Of a DNA stretch of 64,000 nt, positions 39,188-48,110 are shown piece by piece. The DNA comes from Rikenellaceae bacterium. GTDB taxonomy: Bacteria > Bacteroidota > Bacteroidia > Bacteroidales > Rikenellaceae. Numbering within the stretch: the first letter of the stretch is position 1; the number at the start of each line of letters is the position of its first letter. Position numbers and translations under genes: made by a program. The notes beneath the pieces were generated by a model. It was not told the DNA's origin. It did not search any database and saw nothing but the letters and a program-made list of their open reading frames with translations. The stretch is taken from positions 1 to 64,000 of the forward strand of contig SUZK01000006.1 in assembly GCA_015059955.1 (NCBI GenBank). The letters are read 5' to 3'.

Positions 39188-39249
39188 AGATTAGGGAATT
39201 TAGTGAAGTTAGAGAGTTTATCGAAATATATCTATTAGTACCTCAACCT

Positions 39250-39380
39250 AATTTGTTGTCAGTAGACGTAAGATGTGGTGCATCACAAAAGTAACTACCG
39301 CAGGATAGTACACGACGTACAGCCTGCGGTAGTTAGCTTTTATTGGATATGCAGTAGATTGCTGCTTATCACAAGAAATT
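39250..39380. repeat. Nested-palindrome intergenic element, copy D (131 bp)
   Basis: AATTTGTTGT...ACAAGAAATT ends; TAACTACCGCAGG/CCTGCGGTAGTTA stem capped by GTACacgacGTAC. Confidence 0.85.
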
Positions 39381-39381
39381 T

Positions 39382-39508
39382 ATTTTGTTGTTAGAAGGGG
39401 TTAGATTTGGAGATTTGTCGCAGACTGAAAAAGCGGAGTTTACTCGGCGTAAATGAGCATTTTTCAGGCAAGCAAAGCTTCGAAGATGGCCCCTTATCAC
39501 AACAAAAT
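39382..39508. repeat. Nested-palindrome intergenic element, copy E (127 bp)
   Basis: ATTTTGTTGT...ACAACAAAAT ends; core CTGAAAAAGCGGAGTTTACTCGGCGTAAATGAGCATTTTTCAG. Confidence 0.85.
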
Positions 39509-40248
39509 TACTCGCTTACGAGAATACGACCACAATACTCGCAAACAATAAGCTTCTTACCCTGACGAATATCCACCTGGCGCTGTGGAGGGATGCGGTT
39601 GAAGCAGCCACCACAAGCATCACGTGTTACGGTAACAACAGCAAGGCCGTTGTGTACGTTCTTGCGAATACGGTTGTAGGCGGTGAGTAGACGCTCGTCG
39701 ATAGGCTCCTTAGCCTTCTCGGCACGTGCCTGAAGCTCTGCCACCTGCTGTGCTGTCTCAGCCTCGATAGAGTCGAGCTCCTCCTTCTTCGCCTTGTAGT
39801 CGATGTTACGCTCCTCAACGAGGGCATTTGTCTGGTCAATTACGGCCTTCTTATTCTTGATCTGCTGGGCATACTCCTTGAGGCGCTTCTCAGCAAGCTC
39901 AATCTCAAGCTCCTGGTACTCGATCTCCTTGGTGATGGCGTCGTACTCGCGGTTGTTACGCACGTTGTTCTGCTGCTCCTTGTAGTTACCAATCATAATC
40001 TTAGCCTGGTCTACCTCGCGCTTACGCTGACGAGTGAGTGAGTTGAGCTCCTCGATCTCGGCGTTGATATTCTCGATACGTGTGGTCAAGCCTGCAAGCT
40101 CATCCTCCAAGTCCTGCACCTCCAATGGAAGCTCGCCCTTTACCTTGTTGATCTCGTCGATCTCAGAGTCAATCTTCTGTAACTGGTAGAGTGCCATGAT
40201 CTTCTCCTGCATCGAGTAGTCAACCTCGTTTGTCTTCTTCTGTGCCAT
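39508..40248 (-). CDS. C4-type zinc-ribbon coiled-coil protein (DUF164-like)
   Basis: Coiled coil followed by CGGCFNRIPPQRQVDIRQGKKLIVCEYCGRIL. Confidence 0.9.
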   Translation of the reverse strand: MAQKKTNEVDYSMQEKIMALYQLQKIDSEIDEINKVKGELPLEVQDLEDELAGLTTRIENINAEIEELNSLTRQRKREVDQAKIMIGNYKEQQNNVRNNREYDAITKEIEYQELEIELAEKRLKEYAQQIKNKKAVIDQTNALVEERNIDYKAKKEELDSIEAETAQQVAELQARAEKAKEPIDERLLTAYNRIRKNVHNGLAVVTVTRDACGGCFNRIPPQRQVDIRQGKKLIVCEYCGRILVSE

Positions 40249-40272
40249 ATATGTTATACAATTTTAGATATT

Positions 40273-41064
40273 TCAGACTAAATAGTGTATCGGGTTACGT
40301 GAGCATACGCTCTTGCGAACCGCAAAGTTACACAAATTTTTCGATATTACATCATTTATGATGTTAATTGCGCAAAATTCGCTCTCAAAATGGCCAATAT
40401 CTGCCAAAATCATCCCTCCCTCGCCACGCATAAAGTCGTTATAGCGCAGGTCGGCGGTGACATATATGTCGGCTTTGGCCTTGATTGCAGCATCTATCAG
40501 CGAGCCACCAGCACCAGTGCATACAGCCACACGACGCACCATGGCATCCTCCGATGGTAGGTCACTATGACGTATTGCGCCTACCTCGAAGATACTCTTC
40601 ACGCGCTGCATAAATGCCATAGCGCCCTCGGCACGTGGGAGAGTGCCTACAACGCCAAAGCCCGCATTAGGGTCATCCTGGCGTGGTTCAAGAGTTGCCA
40701 TATCCGTAAGGCCCATCATCGAGCCTACACGCCAGCTCATGCCATTGGGCGTGCTGTCGAGGTTGGTATGGCAGGCGTAGAGGGCTATGCCACTGCGTAT
40801 GGCACGCTCGACACATCGCTCGACATATGTTGCCGAGTTAAAGCGCTTTAGGGGGTGGAAGATTATGGGGTGATGGGTGATGATGATATCGCAACCCTCA
40901 CGCTCCGCCTCGTCGAGGACCTCCTCGGTGACATCCACAGCAAGGAGCGCACGCTGTACCTCATCATCGGGGCGACCGACGATAAGGCCTGAGTTGTCGT
41001 ACGACTCTTGCAGGGCGAGTGGCGCAAACTGCTCGATTACGGATGTTATATCCTTGATTTTCAT
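40273..41064 (-). CDS. Nif3-like dinuclear metal centre protein
   Basis: EQFAPLALQESYDNSGLIVG, DIIITHHPIIFHPLKRF, YACHTNLDSTPNGMSW, ICAINIINDVI region. Confidence 0.92.
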   Translation of the reverse strand: MKIKDITSVIEQFAPLALQESYDNSGLIVGRPDDEVQRALLAVDVTEEVLDEAEREGCDIIITHHPIIFHPLKRFNSATYVERCVERAIRSGIALYACHTNLDSTPNGMSWRVGSMMGLTDMATLEPRQDDPNAGFGVVGTLPRAEGAMAFMQRVKSIFEVGAIRHSDLPSEDAMVRRVAVCTGAGGSLIDAAIKAKADIYVTADLRYNDFMRGEGGMILADIGHFESEFCAINIINDVISKNLCNFAVRKSVCSRNPIHYLV

Positions 41065-41074
41065 ACGCTACACA

Positions 41075-41692
41075 CTAAAATAGTGACTGCTCATAGAATG
41101 GGAAAAGCTCCTTATGCTCGTCGCTCTTCTTCGCCTTACGACGGCGTACGGCTGGTTGCTGAGGCTCCTCGAGCTCTGCGACCTGCTTGCGAGGACGACC
41201 GCGACGGCGTGGCTGCTCGGGCGCTACCTCCTCCTTAATCACCTCCTCGGGCTTCTCTTCAGGCTTATCGAAAGTTGTAGCGACGGCCACCACCTCGCGC
41301 TTAGCCTCCGTCTCAACATCGGTGATTAGCTCCGACACAGCGTCGATGGGCGCCTCATACTCGATGGGGCTATTGTCACCAAGAGTCTCGCGCACCTCGA
41401 TGAGCATTGCTCGTATATTCTGCAAACGCTCAAGGATAGAGACCTCGCGCTTCACCTTACCACCACGGCGCTTCATAGCGTTATTAGCACCCTCAAGGGT
41501 CATGCCCTTCTCCTTGACAAGGTGATATATAAGCTTCAGGTTCTCAACATCCGAAGGGGTGAACATACGATTACCCTTCTTGTTCTTATGAGGCTTGATG
41601 CAGTCGAACTTCGACTCCCAATAGCGGATGAGCGATGGGTTGACATCGAACATCTCCGTTACCTCACCCATAGAGTAGAGTAGTTTTGCCAT
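41075..41692 (-). CDS. MerR-family transcriptional regulator
   Basis: MAKLLYSMGEVTEMFDVNPSLIRYWESKFDCIKPHKNKKGNRMFTPSDVENLKLIYHLVKEKGMTLEGA; AT-hook-like RRRGRPRK tail. Confidence 0.92.
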   Translation of the reverse strand: MAKLLYSMGEVTEMFDVNPSLIRYWESKFDCIKPHKNKKGNRMFTPSDVENLKLIYHLVKEKGMTLEGANNAMKRRGGKVKREVSILERLQNIRAMLIEVRETLGDNSPIEYEAPIDAVSELITDVETEAKREVVAVATTFDKPEEKPEEVIKEEVAPEQPRRRGRPRKQVAELEEPQQPAVRRRKAKKSDEHKELFPFYEQSLF

Positions 41693-41705
41693 AGTATCTC
41701 TATAT

Positions 41706-43070
41706 TTAGTTTTTAATTATTCGTTGCTCCTTGGGGTATAGATTGTTACAGCGAGCACCTATGCGCTTTACGAAGCCGATGGCTACACCCCTATACTTAA
41801 CAATGTTGATACCCTCCTCAAAGGGCGTAACAGCTATATCATGACGACGCAGGTAGCTTACGGCCTGCTCCTCGTCGACCTCCACCTCCGCAACTACACC
41901 TTCACGGCGAGCAATGTACAACGCCAAGGGGTGTTCGGGCTTTAACTTACCCTTGAATATCTGCCCCATAGCTACGCCCGAATAGATGATGTTGAGCGAC
42001 GAGGCTAAGGCTGTGACAGCCTCTACAACAGCTACGTTGTAGGCGTAGATGGTATCACCTACCATGCGAAAGGCATGCTGCGACGCATCATCAACCCATC
42101 GTGACACCTCAGCTATATCTGCACGCGACACCTCGGCAAAGGGCTTACGTCGCGCCTTGGGCGTTACACTACGACCACCACCCTCACGCTTGCGGGCTAC
42201 GGCAGCAAAGAAACCCTCGCCACGCGCCTTGTGCGGATAGAAGTGAAAGCACTGGAAGGCACCTATGTCGCTGCGCGAAATACCCCACTCGTTAGGGGTA
42301 TCTACCCTATCGCAAGCAACTATATCGTCGCCATACTCCGCCATCAGCCACTCTACAACACCCTCATCCTCAATGCTATTGAAGGTACAGGTACTATATA
42401 TTAGCATACCTCCAGGGCGTAGAGCACGCCATGCCTCACGAAGAATATCGCGTTGGCGCTCGGCACACATCTGTGGGGCCGATGCCGTCCACTCGCTACG
42501 TGCCTCATCCATCTTTCTAAACATACCCTCGCCAGAACATGGAGCATCAACAGCAACAACATCGAACCATGACTCAAAAGCGCCTAAATGGCTCGGCTCG
42601 TTGCACGTAACCACGACATTACCCAAGCCCCAGCGCTGCACATTATCGCTGAGAGCCAAGGTGCGGTTACGGCTGATGTCGTTGGCCACAACAAGACCAC
42701 GACGCCCCACAAGCGTAGAGTATATCGTACTCTTACCACCAGGGGCAGCACACATATCTAATACACGACAGCCATCCAACGTCTCACCCTTGAGCAGGTG
42801 TGCCACAAACTGCGACGATGCCTCCTGCACGTAGTAGGCTCCACCGTGCATAAGTGGGTCGAGCGTAAACTGTGGGCGCTCAGCGAGGTATCTACCCCAC
42901 TCGCACCACGGCACAACCTCGCCATCATAGGTCGCAGCCCTCTTATATGGGTTGAGCCTTATGGATGTCTGCGCCTCGCCATCGAGGGCGGCACACAACC
43001 TTTCGGCCTCCACCTCACCGAGGTCACGGCGCATGGCTTCTACAAACTCTATGGGCAGTGGCTGACGCAT
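41706..43070 (-). CDS. RsmF/RsmB-type rRNA cytosine-C5 methyltransferase
   Basis: VLDMCAAPGGKSTIYSTLV, DAPCSGEGMFRK, GGMLIYSTCTFNSIEDEGVV. Confidence 0.93.
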   Translation of the reverse strand: MRQPLPIEFVEAMRRDLGEVEAERLCAALDGEAQTSIRLNPYKRAATYDGEVVPWCEWGRYLAERPQFTLDPLMHGGAYYVQEASSQFVAHLLKGETLDGCRVLDMCAAPGGKSTIYSTLVGRRGLVVANDISRNRTLALSDNVQRWGLGNVVVTCNEPSHLGAFESWFDVVAVDAPCSGEGMFRKMDEARSEWTASAPQMCAERQRDILREAWRALRPGGMLIYSTCTFNSIEDEGVVEWLMAEYGDDIVACDRVDTPNEWGISRSDIGAFQCFHFYPHKARGEGFFAAVARKREGGGRSVTPKARRKPFAEVSRADIAEVSRWVDDASQHAFRMVGDTIYAYNVAVVEAVTALASSLNIIYSGVAMGQIFKGKLKPEHPLALYIARREGVVAEVEVDEEQAVSYLRRHDIAVTPFEEGINIVKYRGVAIGFVKRIGARCNNLYPKEQRIIKN

Positions 43071-43073
43071 AGG

Positions 43074-43694
43074 TTATAGCTGACGTTTACCGTTGCACAT
43101 CTCCTCCAAAGAGGCACATATACGGTCGATAATCGAGGGGTCGGCAACAAAGTCGTCGGTATCCTTGTCGATGACAAGCACACGACCCTCGTATATATTC
43201 TCAATCCAGTTGTTATACTTCTCGTTAAGGCGATTGAGGTACTCCTCGTCGATATTCTGCTCGTAGTCCCTACCACGCATCTTAATCTGCGCGATGAGCG
43301 TGGGGACACTCGCCTTGAGGTATATCAACACATCGGGCTTGGGGAGTAGCTCCTGCTCGATGTTAAACATCTTCATGTAGGTGTCGAAATCACGGCTTGC
43401 CATAAGACCCATGCCGTGAAGGTTATTTGCGAAGATGTGGGCATCCTCATATATGGTGCGGTCCTGGATAACGTTGGCAGAGCCATCCGAGAGCATCACA
43501 AGAGTCTGCTGGATGCGACTACCAAGGAACCACAACTGGAGGTGGAACGACCAGCGCCCCATATCCTCGTAGAAATCGCTGATATACGGGTTAGCGATAT
43601 CCTCGTAGTAGGCCTTGGCACCATAGCGCTGTGTAAGTATCTCGGTGAGTGTTGTCTTTCCACTACCGATATTACCGGCAATAGCAATGTACAT
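43074..43694 (-). CDS. Deoxynucleoside kinase
   Basis: MYIAIAGNIGSGKTTLTEILTQRYGAKAYYED, QDRTIYEDAHIFANNL, YLKASVPTLIAQIKMRGRDYE. Confidence 0.93.
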   Translation of the reverse strand: MYIAIAGNIGSGKTTLTEILTQRYGAKAYYEDIANPYISDFYEDMGRWSFHLQLWFLGSRIQQTLVMLSDGSANVIQDRTIYEDAHIFANNLHGMGLMASRDFDTYMKMFNIEQELLPKPDVLIYLKASVPTLIAQIKMRGRDYEQNIDEEYLNRLNEKYNNWIENIYEGRVLVIDKDTDDFVADPSIIDRICASLEEMCNGKRQL

Positions 43695-43783
43695 AGTAGG
43701 TAAGTTTATGTTAGTGTCTTAGTATATTTAGCGTAAACAAGTAATTTTCAGCAAGCTTCGAAGATAGCCCCTTATCGCAACAC

Positions 43784-43910
43784 ATTTTGTTGTTAGAAGG
43801 TATCAGATACAACGCTCGGCGAATTTCGAGACGATGGGCTGTACTTGGCGTACTGCCCATTGACGAGATAATTCGTTAGCGGCAGTAGATGATGCCTTAT
43901 CCAAGCAATC
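43784..43910. repeat. Nested-palindrome intergenic element, copy F1 (127 bp)
   Basis: ATTTTGTTGT start; core ATGGGCTGTACttggcGTACTGCCCAT; nearly identical to F2; degenerate right end. Confidence 0.85.
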
Positions 43911-43911
43911 A

Positions 43912-44038
43912 TTTTGTTGTCAGAAGGTATCAGATACAACGCTCGGCGAATTTCGAGACGATGGGCTGTACTTGGCGTACTGCCCATTGACGAGATAATT
44001 CGTTAGCGGCAGTAGATGATGCCTTATCACAACAAAAT
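43912..44038. repeat. Nested-palindrome intergenic element, copy F2 (127 bp)
   Basis: Direct tandem copy of F1 at 128-bp offset; right end overlaps the trkA stop. Confidence 0.88.
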
Positions 44039-45378
44039 TAGTTGAAGAACTCAGCAACACGCATCACCGACTCAGGCATAGCAAATACCACAACACGGTC
44101 GTAGGCGTTAATCTGAGTGTCGTCGACAGCGATAAATACTCTATCACCACGCACCACACCACCAATGGTAGCATCCTCAGGCAGACCCAAGTCGCGAATA
44201 GTATACTTTGTGGCTGGCGAGTTAGGCTTCACGATGAACTCCATCACCTCGGCCTGGCTACCTGTGAGACACTTGATAGACTGAACGTCGGTGGTCATCG
44301 TGAAACGGAAGATGTTGGATGCTGTAACGAGCTTCTTGTTGATGATGGTATCAACACCAATACTCTTTGCCAGAGATATGTAGTTGATGTTCTCCACCTC
44401 GGCAATGACGCGCTTTACACCCATGCGCTTTGCGAGCATTGCCGCAAGAATGTTGGTTTCGCTACTTCCTGTTACCGACACGAAGGCATCCATGCCTGCA
44501 AGGTCCTCCTCCATCATCGCCTCGGTATCACGGCCATCCTCATTGATGACAAGCGTCTTATCGAGCATCTCGGCGAGGTGGTGCGCCTTGGCTGCATCAA
44601 ACTCCACCATCTTTACATTCACATCGTTCTGCATCTCAGTAGCGATACGGATACCCACACGCGAGCCACCCAATATCATCATATTGCGGATTACAACATC
44701 GTGGCGTCCCGATAGCTCGACAACCCTCTGTGTGGCACCATGACGAACGATGGCGTAGACCATGTCGCCCTCCTCATAGCGGTCGGTAACCGTTGGGATT
44801 ATTGTCTGCGTACCACGAACAATGGCTACCGTGCGGTAGTCGAGGTCCTCGTTGTAGTACTCTGGGTCGATAATCATGCGCCCCAAGAGTGGCGATGTCA
44901 GCTCCAGACGGAAGGCGATAAGCGAGAGCTTGCCTGCCGCAAAGTCGACATGCTCAGCAGACGAGGTGTGACCCAAGAGATTGATAACCTCGCGTGCTGC
45001 AATCTGCTCGGGGTAGAAGATGTAGTCAAGACCCATGTCGATGAATATCTCCTTGCTGCTTGGCTCAAGGTACTCCTTGCTGTCGACACGCGCGATAACC
45101 TTCTTGGCGCCGAGCTGCTTGGCCATCACCGACGATAGGATGTTGTCATTCTCCACCGAGCGCACAGCAATAAAGAGGTCGCACTTGCGCACTCCCGCCT
45201 TGCGCAACACCGAGAACTGCGTGACATCACCCTCAACGGTGATTACGTCGGCAAGCGAGCCCACCTCGGCAAGAGCCTTGGTGTCAACATCGGCAATGGT
45301 TATGTCGTGGCCACTACCACTAAGCATTCGGGCGAGGTGCGTACCCATATCTCCCGCACCAGCAATAACTATCTTCAT
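44038..45378 (-). CDS. trkA: Trk system potassium uptake protein TrkA
   Basis: MKIVIAGAGDMGTHLARMLSGSGHDITIADVD; two RCK_N/RCK_C halves. Confidence 0.95.
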   Translation of the reverse strand: MKIVIAGAGDMGTHLARMLSGSGHDITIADVDTKALAEVGSLADVITVEGDVTQFSVLRKAGVRKCDLFIAVRSVENDNILSSVMAKQLGAKKVIARVDSKEYLEPSSKEIFIDMGLDYIFYPEQIAAREVINLLGHTSSAEHVDFAAGKLSLIAFRLELTSPLLGRMIIDPEYYNEDLDYRTVAIVRGTQTIIPTVTDRYEEGDMVYAIVRHGATQRVVELSGRHDVVIRNMMILGGSRVGIRIATEMQNDVNVKMVEFDAAKAHHLAEMLDKTLVINEDGRDTEAMMEEDLAGMDAFVSVTGSSETNILAAMLAKRMGVKRVIAEVENINYISLAKSIGVDTIINKKLVTASNIFRFTMTTDVQSIKCLTGSQAEVMEFIVKPNSPATKYTIRDLGLPEDATIGGVVRGDRVFIAVDDTQINAYDRVVVFAMPESVMRVAEFFN

Positions 45379-45530
45379 ACACTAATAAAGTGAGTATAAA
45401 CCAATTAAATAGAGCCGTCACCTCATTTTCAGGTGGAGCACTTGCATATTACACTGCAAATATATAAATTTGCAACGGAATTACACAATAAAAACATAGT
45501 TTTTAGCGCTTTGTCGCAAAAAAATATTTT

Positions 45531-45806
45531 ATGAAGACACTGCTTGTAACAATCATAGCCGCCATCGTCGCCGTGGGTTTCTTCGCCCTTGCGATGATGA
45601 TAACCTACCTCTTCAAGGGTAGACACATGGAGTCGGAGATATCGACAAACAAGGATATGCAACGCTTAGGCATCAAGTGCGCTGTGCAGGAGACACGCGA
45701 GGATATGGGACTCAACGACTGCGACTCGGACAACATCTGCTCAGGCAACTGCGCAGGATGCGATATTGACCATACAGAGGCTAAAAAGAGAAGCGATGGA
45801 GAGTAG
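45531..45806 (+). CDS. Small membrane protein with Cys-rich C-terminus
   Basis: 91 aa; one N-terminal TM; CDSDNICSGNCAGCDIDH tail. Confidence 0.65.
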   Translation: MKTLLVTIIAAIVAVGFFALAMMITYLFKGRHMESEISTNKDMQRLGIKCAVQETREDMGLNDCDSDNICSGNCAGCDIDHTEAKKRSDGE

Positions 45807-46224
45807 CAATATTAAGGGCAATGAGTGGCTATGCCGCAACTGCAACACACTTGTAGATAGCGCGTTGAGGCAGTGTCCTCAGTGTCATGCCGACCGTCCC
45901 GAGGGGTGCGACATGGAGAGCAGCAGCGACGAGGTTATCGTACGTGAGAACTACGCCAATGCCGAGCCACTACCCAAGGCTAAGTACACCTTTAGAGAGG
46001 GAGTGTTGGTGAACGCCGCCGACATCACTCTTATCTTGGGTTTGTTCTGCACAGTGGGTGCACTCATAGCGCCCATGATTGTCGAGATGGAGGGTGTCAA
46101 CCTTATGTTATGGGCGGTATGTATCGCCGTTGCGGTGTTTGCGATAACAATGGTAATATGGGCATTATTGCGCACCGTAGCCGACATCTCGCGAATGCTG
46201 CGCGAGCGAAGAGAGGAGAGATAA
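45796..46224 (+). CDS. Zinc-ribbon membrane protein
   Basis: WLCRNCNTLVDSALRQCPQCHADRP, two C-terminal TM helices; overlaps the preceding gene. Confidence 0.65.
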   Translation: MESSNIKGNEWLCRNCNTLVDSALRQCPQCHADRPEGCDMESSSDEVIVRENYANAEPLPKAKYTFREGVLVNAADITLILGLFCTVGALIAPMIVEMEGVNLMLWAVCIAVAVFAITMVIWALLRTVADISRMLRERREER

Positions 46225-46250
46225 GAGAGCAAAGAATGAAAGACGAAGGA

Positions 46251-46282
46251 GGGCGTTGTTGCAGAACAGCGCTCTCTTTTTT
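46251..46282 (+). terminator. Rho-independent terminator, near-identical to that at 16118
   Basis: GGGCGTTGTTgcagAACAGCGCTC + TCTTTTTT. Confidence 0.75.
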
Positions 46283-46319
46283 CATTGTTATAAATAAGGT
46301 TGATTAGCGCTGCAACACT

Positions 46320-46446
46320 AATTTGTTGTCAGAAGGGGTTAGATGTGGCCTCGACAGGAAATTGGACTGGATAGGACATACTTGGCGTATTTCCTATTCA
46401 GTCCAATGATTGAGAGGCCGCAGATGACCCCTTATCACGACAAATT
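46320..46446. repeat. Nested-palindrome intergenic element, copy A (127 bp)
   Basis: AATTTGTTGT...ACGACAAATT; AAGGGGT/ACCCCTT; GGCCTC/GAGGCC; ATTGGACTG/CAGTCCAAT; ATAGGA/TCCTAT; ATACttggcGTAT. Confidence 0.92.
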
Positions 46447-46573
46447 AATTTGTTGTTAGAGTGGTGCAGTAGTGGCGCTGACATGATAAATCCCCGGATA
46501 GGACATACTTGACGTATTTCCTATTCGGGGATTTGATTGAAGCGTCGCTAATGCGCCGCTATCACAACAAATT
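46447..46573. repeat. Nested-palindrome intergenic element, copy B (127 bp), directly abutting copy A
   Basis: AATTTGTTGT...ACAACAAATT; AAATCCCCG/CGGGGATTT; ATAGGA/TCCTAT; ATACttgacGTAT; different stems from A but the same architecture. Confidence 0.92.
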
Positions 46574-47876
46574 ACTTTTGGCGGAAGTATATCTGAATAG
46601 GCACTCCCGAAAAATCCCACTGCTCGCGTAGCTTATTCTCAAGGAAACGACGATACGACTCCTTGATATACTGAGGCAAGTTCACGAAGAAGGCGAACTG
46701 CGGCGTAGGGGTAGGTAGCTGCGTTACGTACTTAATCTTGATATACTTACCCTTGGTTGCAGCGGGTGGATAGTTCTCGATTAGTGGCAGGAAGAAGTCG
46801 TTGAGCTCCGATGTAGATATACGGCGCTTGCGCGACTGGTATACGCGAATGGCGTTCTGCAACACATCGAGGATACGCTGCTTGTTAATCACCGAGGTAA
46901 AGATAATGGGAATGTCGCTGAATGGTGCGAGTTTCTTCTCAAGGAACTCACGCCACACCTTCATAGTGTTGCTATCCTTCTCAACCAAGTCCCACTTGTT
47001 TACGACGATAACGCAACCCTTACGGTTACGCACGATGAGGTTGTGGATGTTGAGGTCCTGCGACTCGATACCCTGCTCGGCGTCGAGCATAAGCACGCAG
47101 ACGTCGGAGTTCTCGATGGCGCGTATTGAGCGCATAACAGAGTAGAACTCAAGGTCTTCGGTCACCTTACCCTTCTTGCGCATACCTGCGGTGTCGATAA
47201 GGTAGAAGTCCATGCCGTACATGTTGTATCGAGTGTGGATAGAGTCGCGCGTAGTGCCTGCAACGTTAGTCACGATGTTACGCTCCTGGCCGAGGAGGGC
47301 ATTCGTCATAGAGGACTTACCCACGTTAGGGCGACCCACGATGGCGATGCGAGGTAGTGATGCATCGTACTCGGCGGTGGTATCCTCAGGGAGGTTAGCA
47401 AGTATGGCATCCATCATATCACCAGTGCCACTACCCGACATTGAGCTGATGCAGAATGGCTCACCGAGGCCCAAGGCGTGGAACTCGTGCGAGAAATATA
47501 TGAGGTCGTAGGTGTCGACCTTGTTACATACAAGCATCACCTTCTTGCCCGAGCGACGAAGGATATCGGCCATCATCATATCGAGGTCGGTGATACCTGT
47601 GCGCACCTCTACAAGGAAGAGTATGAGGTCGGCCTCCTCGATGGCAAGCATCACCTGACGGCGAATCTCATCCTCGAAGATATCCTCCGAGTTGACGGTA
47701 TAGCCGCCGGTGTCAATTACCGAGAACTCCTTACCATTCCAATCGGTCTTGCCGTAGTGGCGATCGCGTGTTGTGCCTGCCGTCTCGTCGACGATAGCCT
47801 GACGCTGGCCTACAAGGCGATTGAAGAGCGTTGACTTACCCACATTGGGGCGACCTACAATAGCAACCAAACTCAT
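46572..47876 (-). CDS. der: Ribosome-associated GTPase Der (EngA)
   Basis: Two G domains: [33 protein letters not shown] and [35 protein letters not shown]-like C-terminus. Confidence 0.97.
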   Translation of the reverse strand: MSLVAIVGRPNVGKSTLFNRLVGQRQAIVDETAGTTRDRHYGKTDWNGKEFSVIDTGGYTVNSEDIFEDEIRRQVMLAIEEADLILFLVEVRTGITDLDMMMADILRRSGKKVMLVCNKVDTYDLIYFSHEFHALGLGEPFCISSMSGSGTGDMMDAILANLPEDTTAEYDASLPRIAIVGRPNVGKSSMTNALLGQERNIVTNVAGTTRDSIHTRYNMYGMDFYLIDTAGMRKKGKVTEDLEFYSVMRSIRAIENSDVCVLMLDAEQGIESQDLNIHNLIVRNRKGCVIVVNKWDLVEKDSNTMKVWREFLEKKLAPFSDIPIIFTSVINKQRILDVLQNAIRVYQSRKRRISTSELNDFFLPLIENYPPAATKGKYIKIKYVTQLPTPTPQFAFFVNLPQYIKESYRRFLENKLREQWDFSGVPIQIYFRQK

Positions 47877-48110
47877 ATCTCTCTATCTATTTTCTGTTAC
47901 GATACTCAAACATTTCGCCACAAAGATAGGTTATTTACTCCAAAGTTGAAAACTTTATCCAACATTTAGCACAATTTTACGCCGGTGTAACGTTATATGG
48001 TGGGCGATTTTCTCATTGTTATGAGAATATTGTCTCGGTTTTTGGATATTTTTAATAATTATCGTATCTTTGATGGATATTCCACAGCTTGTCGTTTCGA
48101 GCATGTGGTA

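Noticed and set aside
40877-42834. Several plus-strand ORFs (e.g. 42265-42834, 41187-41525) over the MerR/RNA-methyltransferase genes
   Set aside because: Antisense frames rich in Arg/Ser/Thr over well-supported minus-strand genes; a composition artefact.
43784-46573. CRISPR array or integron attC sites as an explanation for the 127-bp units
   Set aside because: Units are long palindromes without short spacers and no cas genes; no integrase is present, gene orientation is mixed, and I could not place consistent GTTRRRY/RYYYAAC core boxes.
8958-46573. Ordinary Rho-independent terminators as the full explanation for the 127-bp elements
   Set aside because: They could terminate transcription, but the length, conserved ends, fixed 127-bp size, tandem units and covarying inner stems exceed what simple terminators need, and T tracts are weak or absent.
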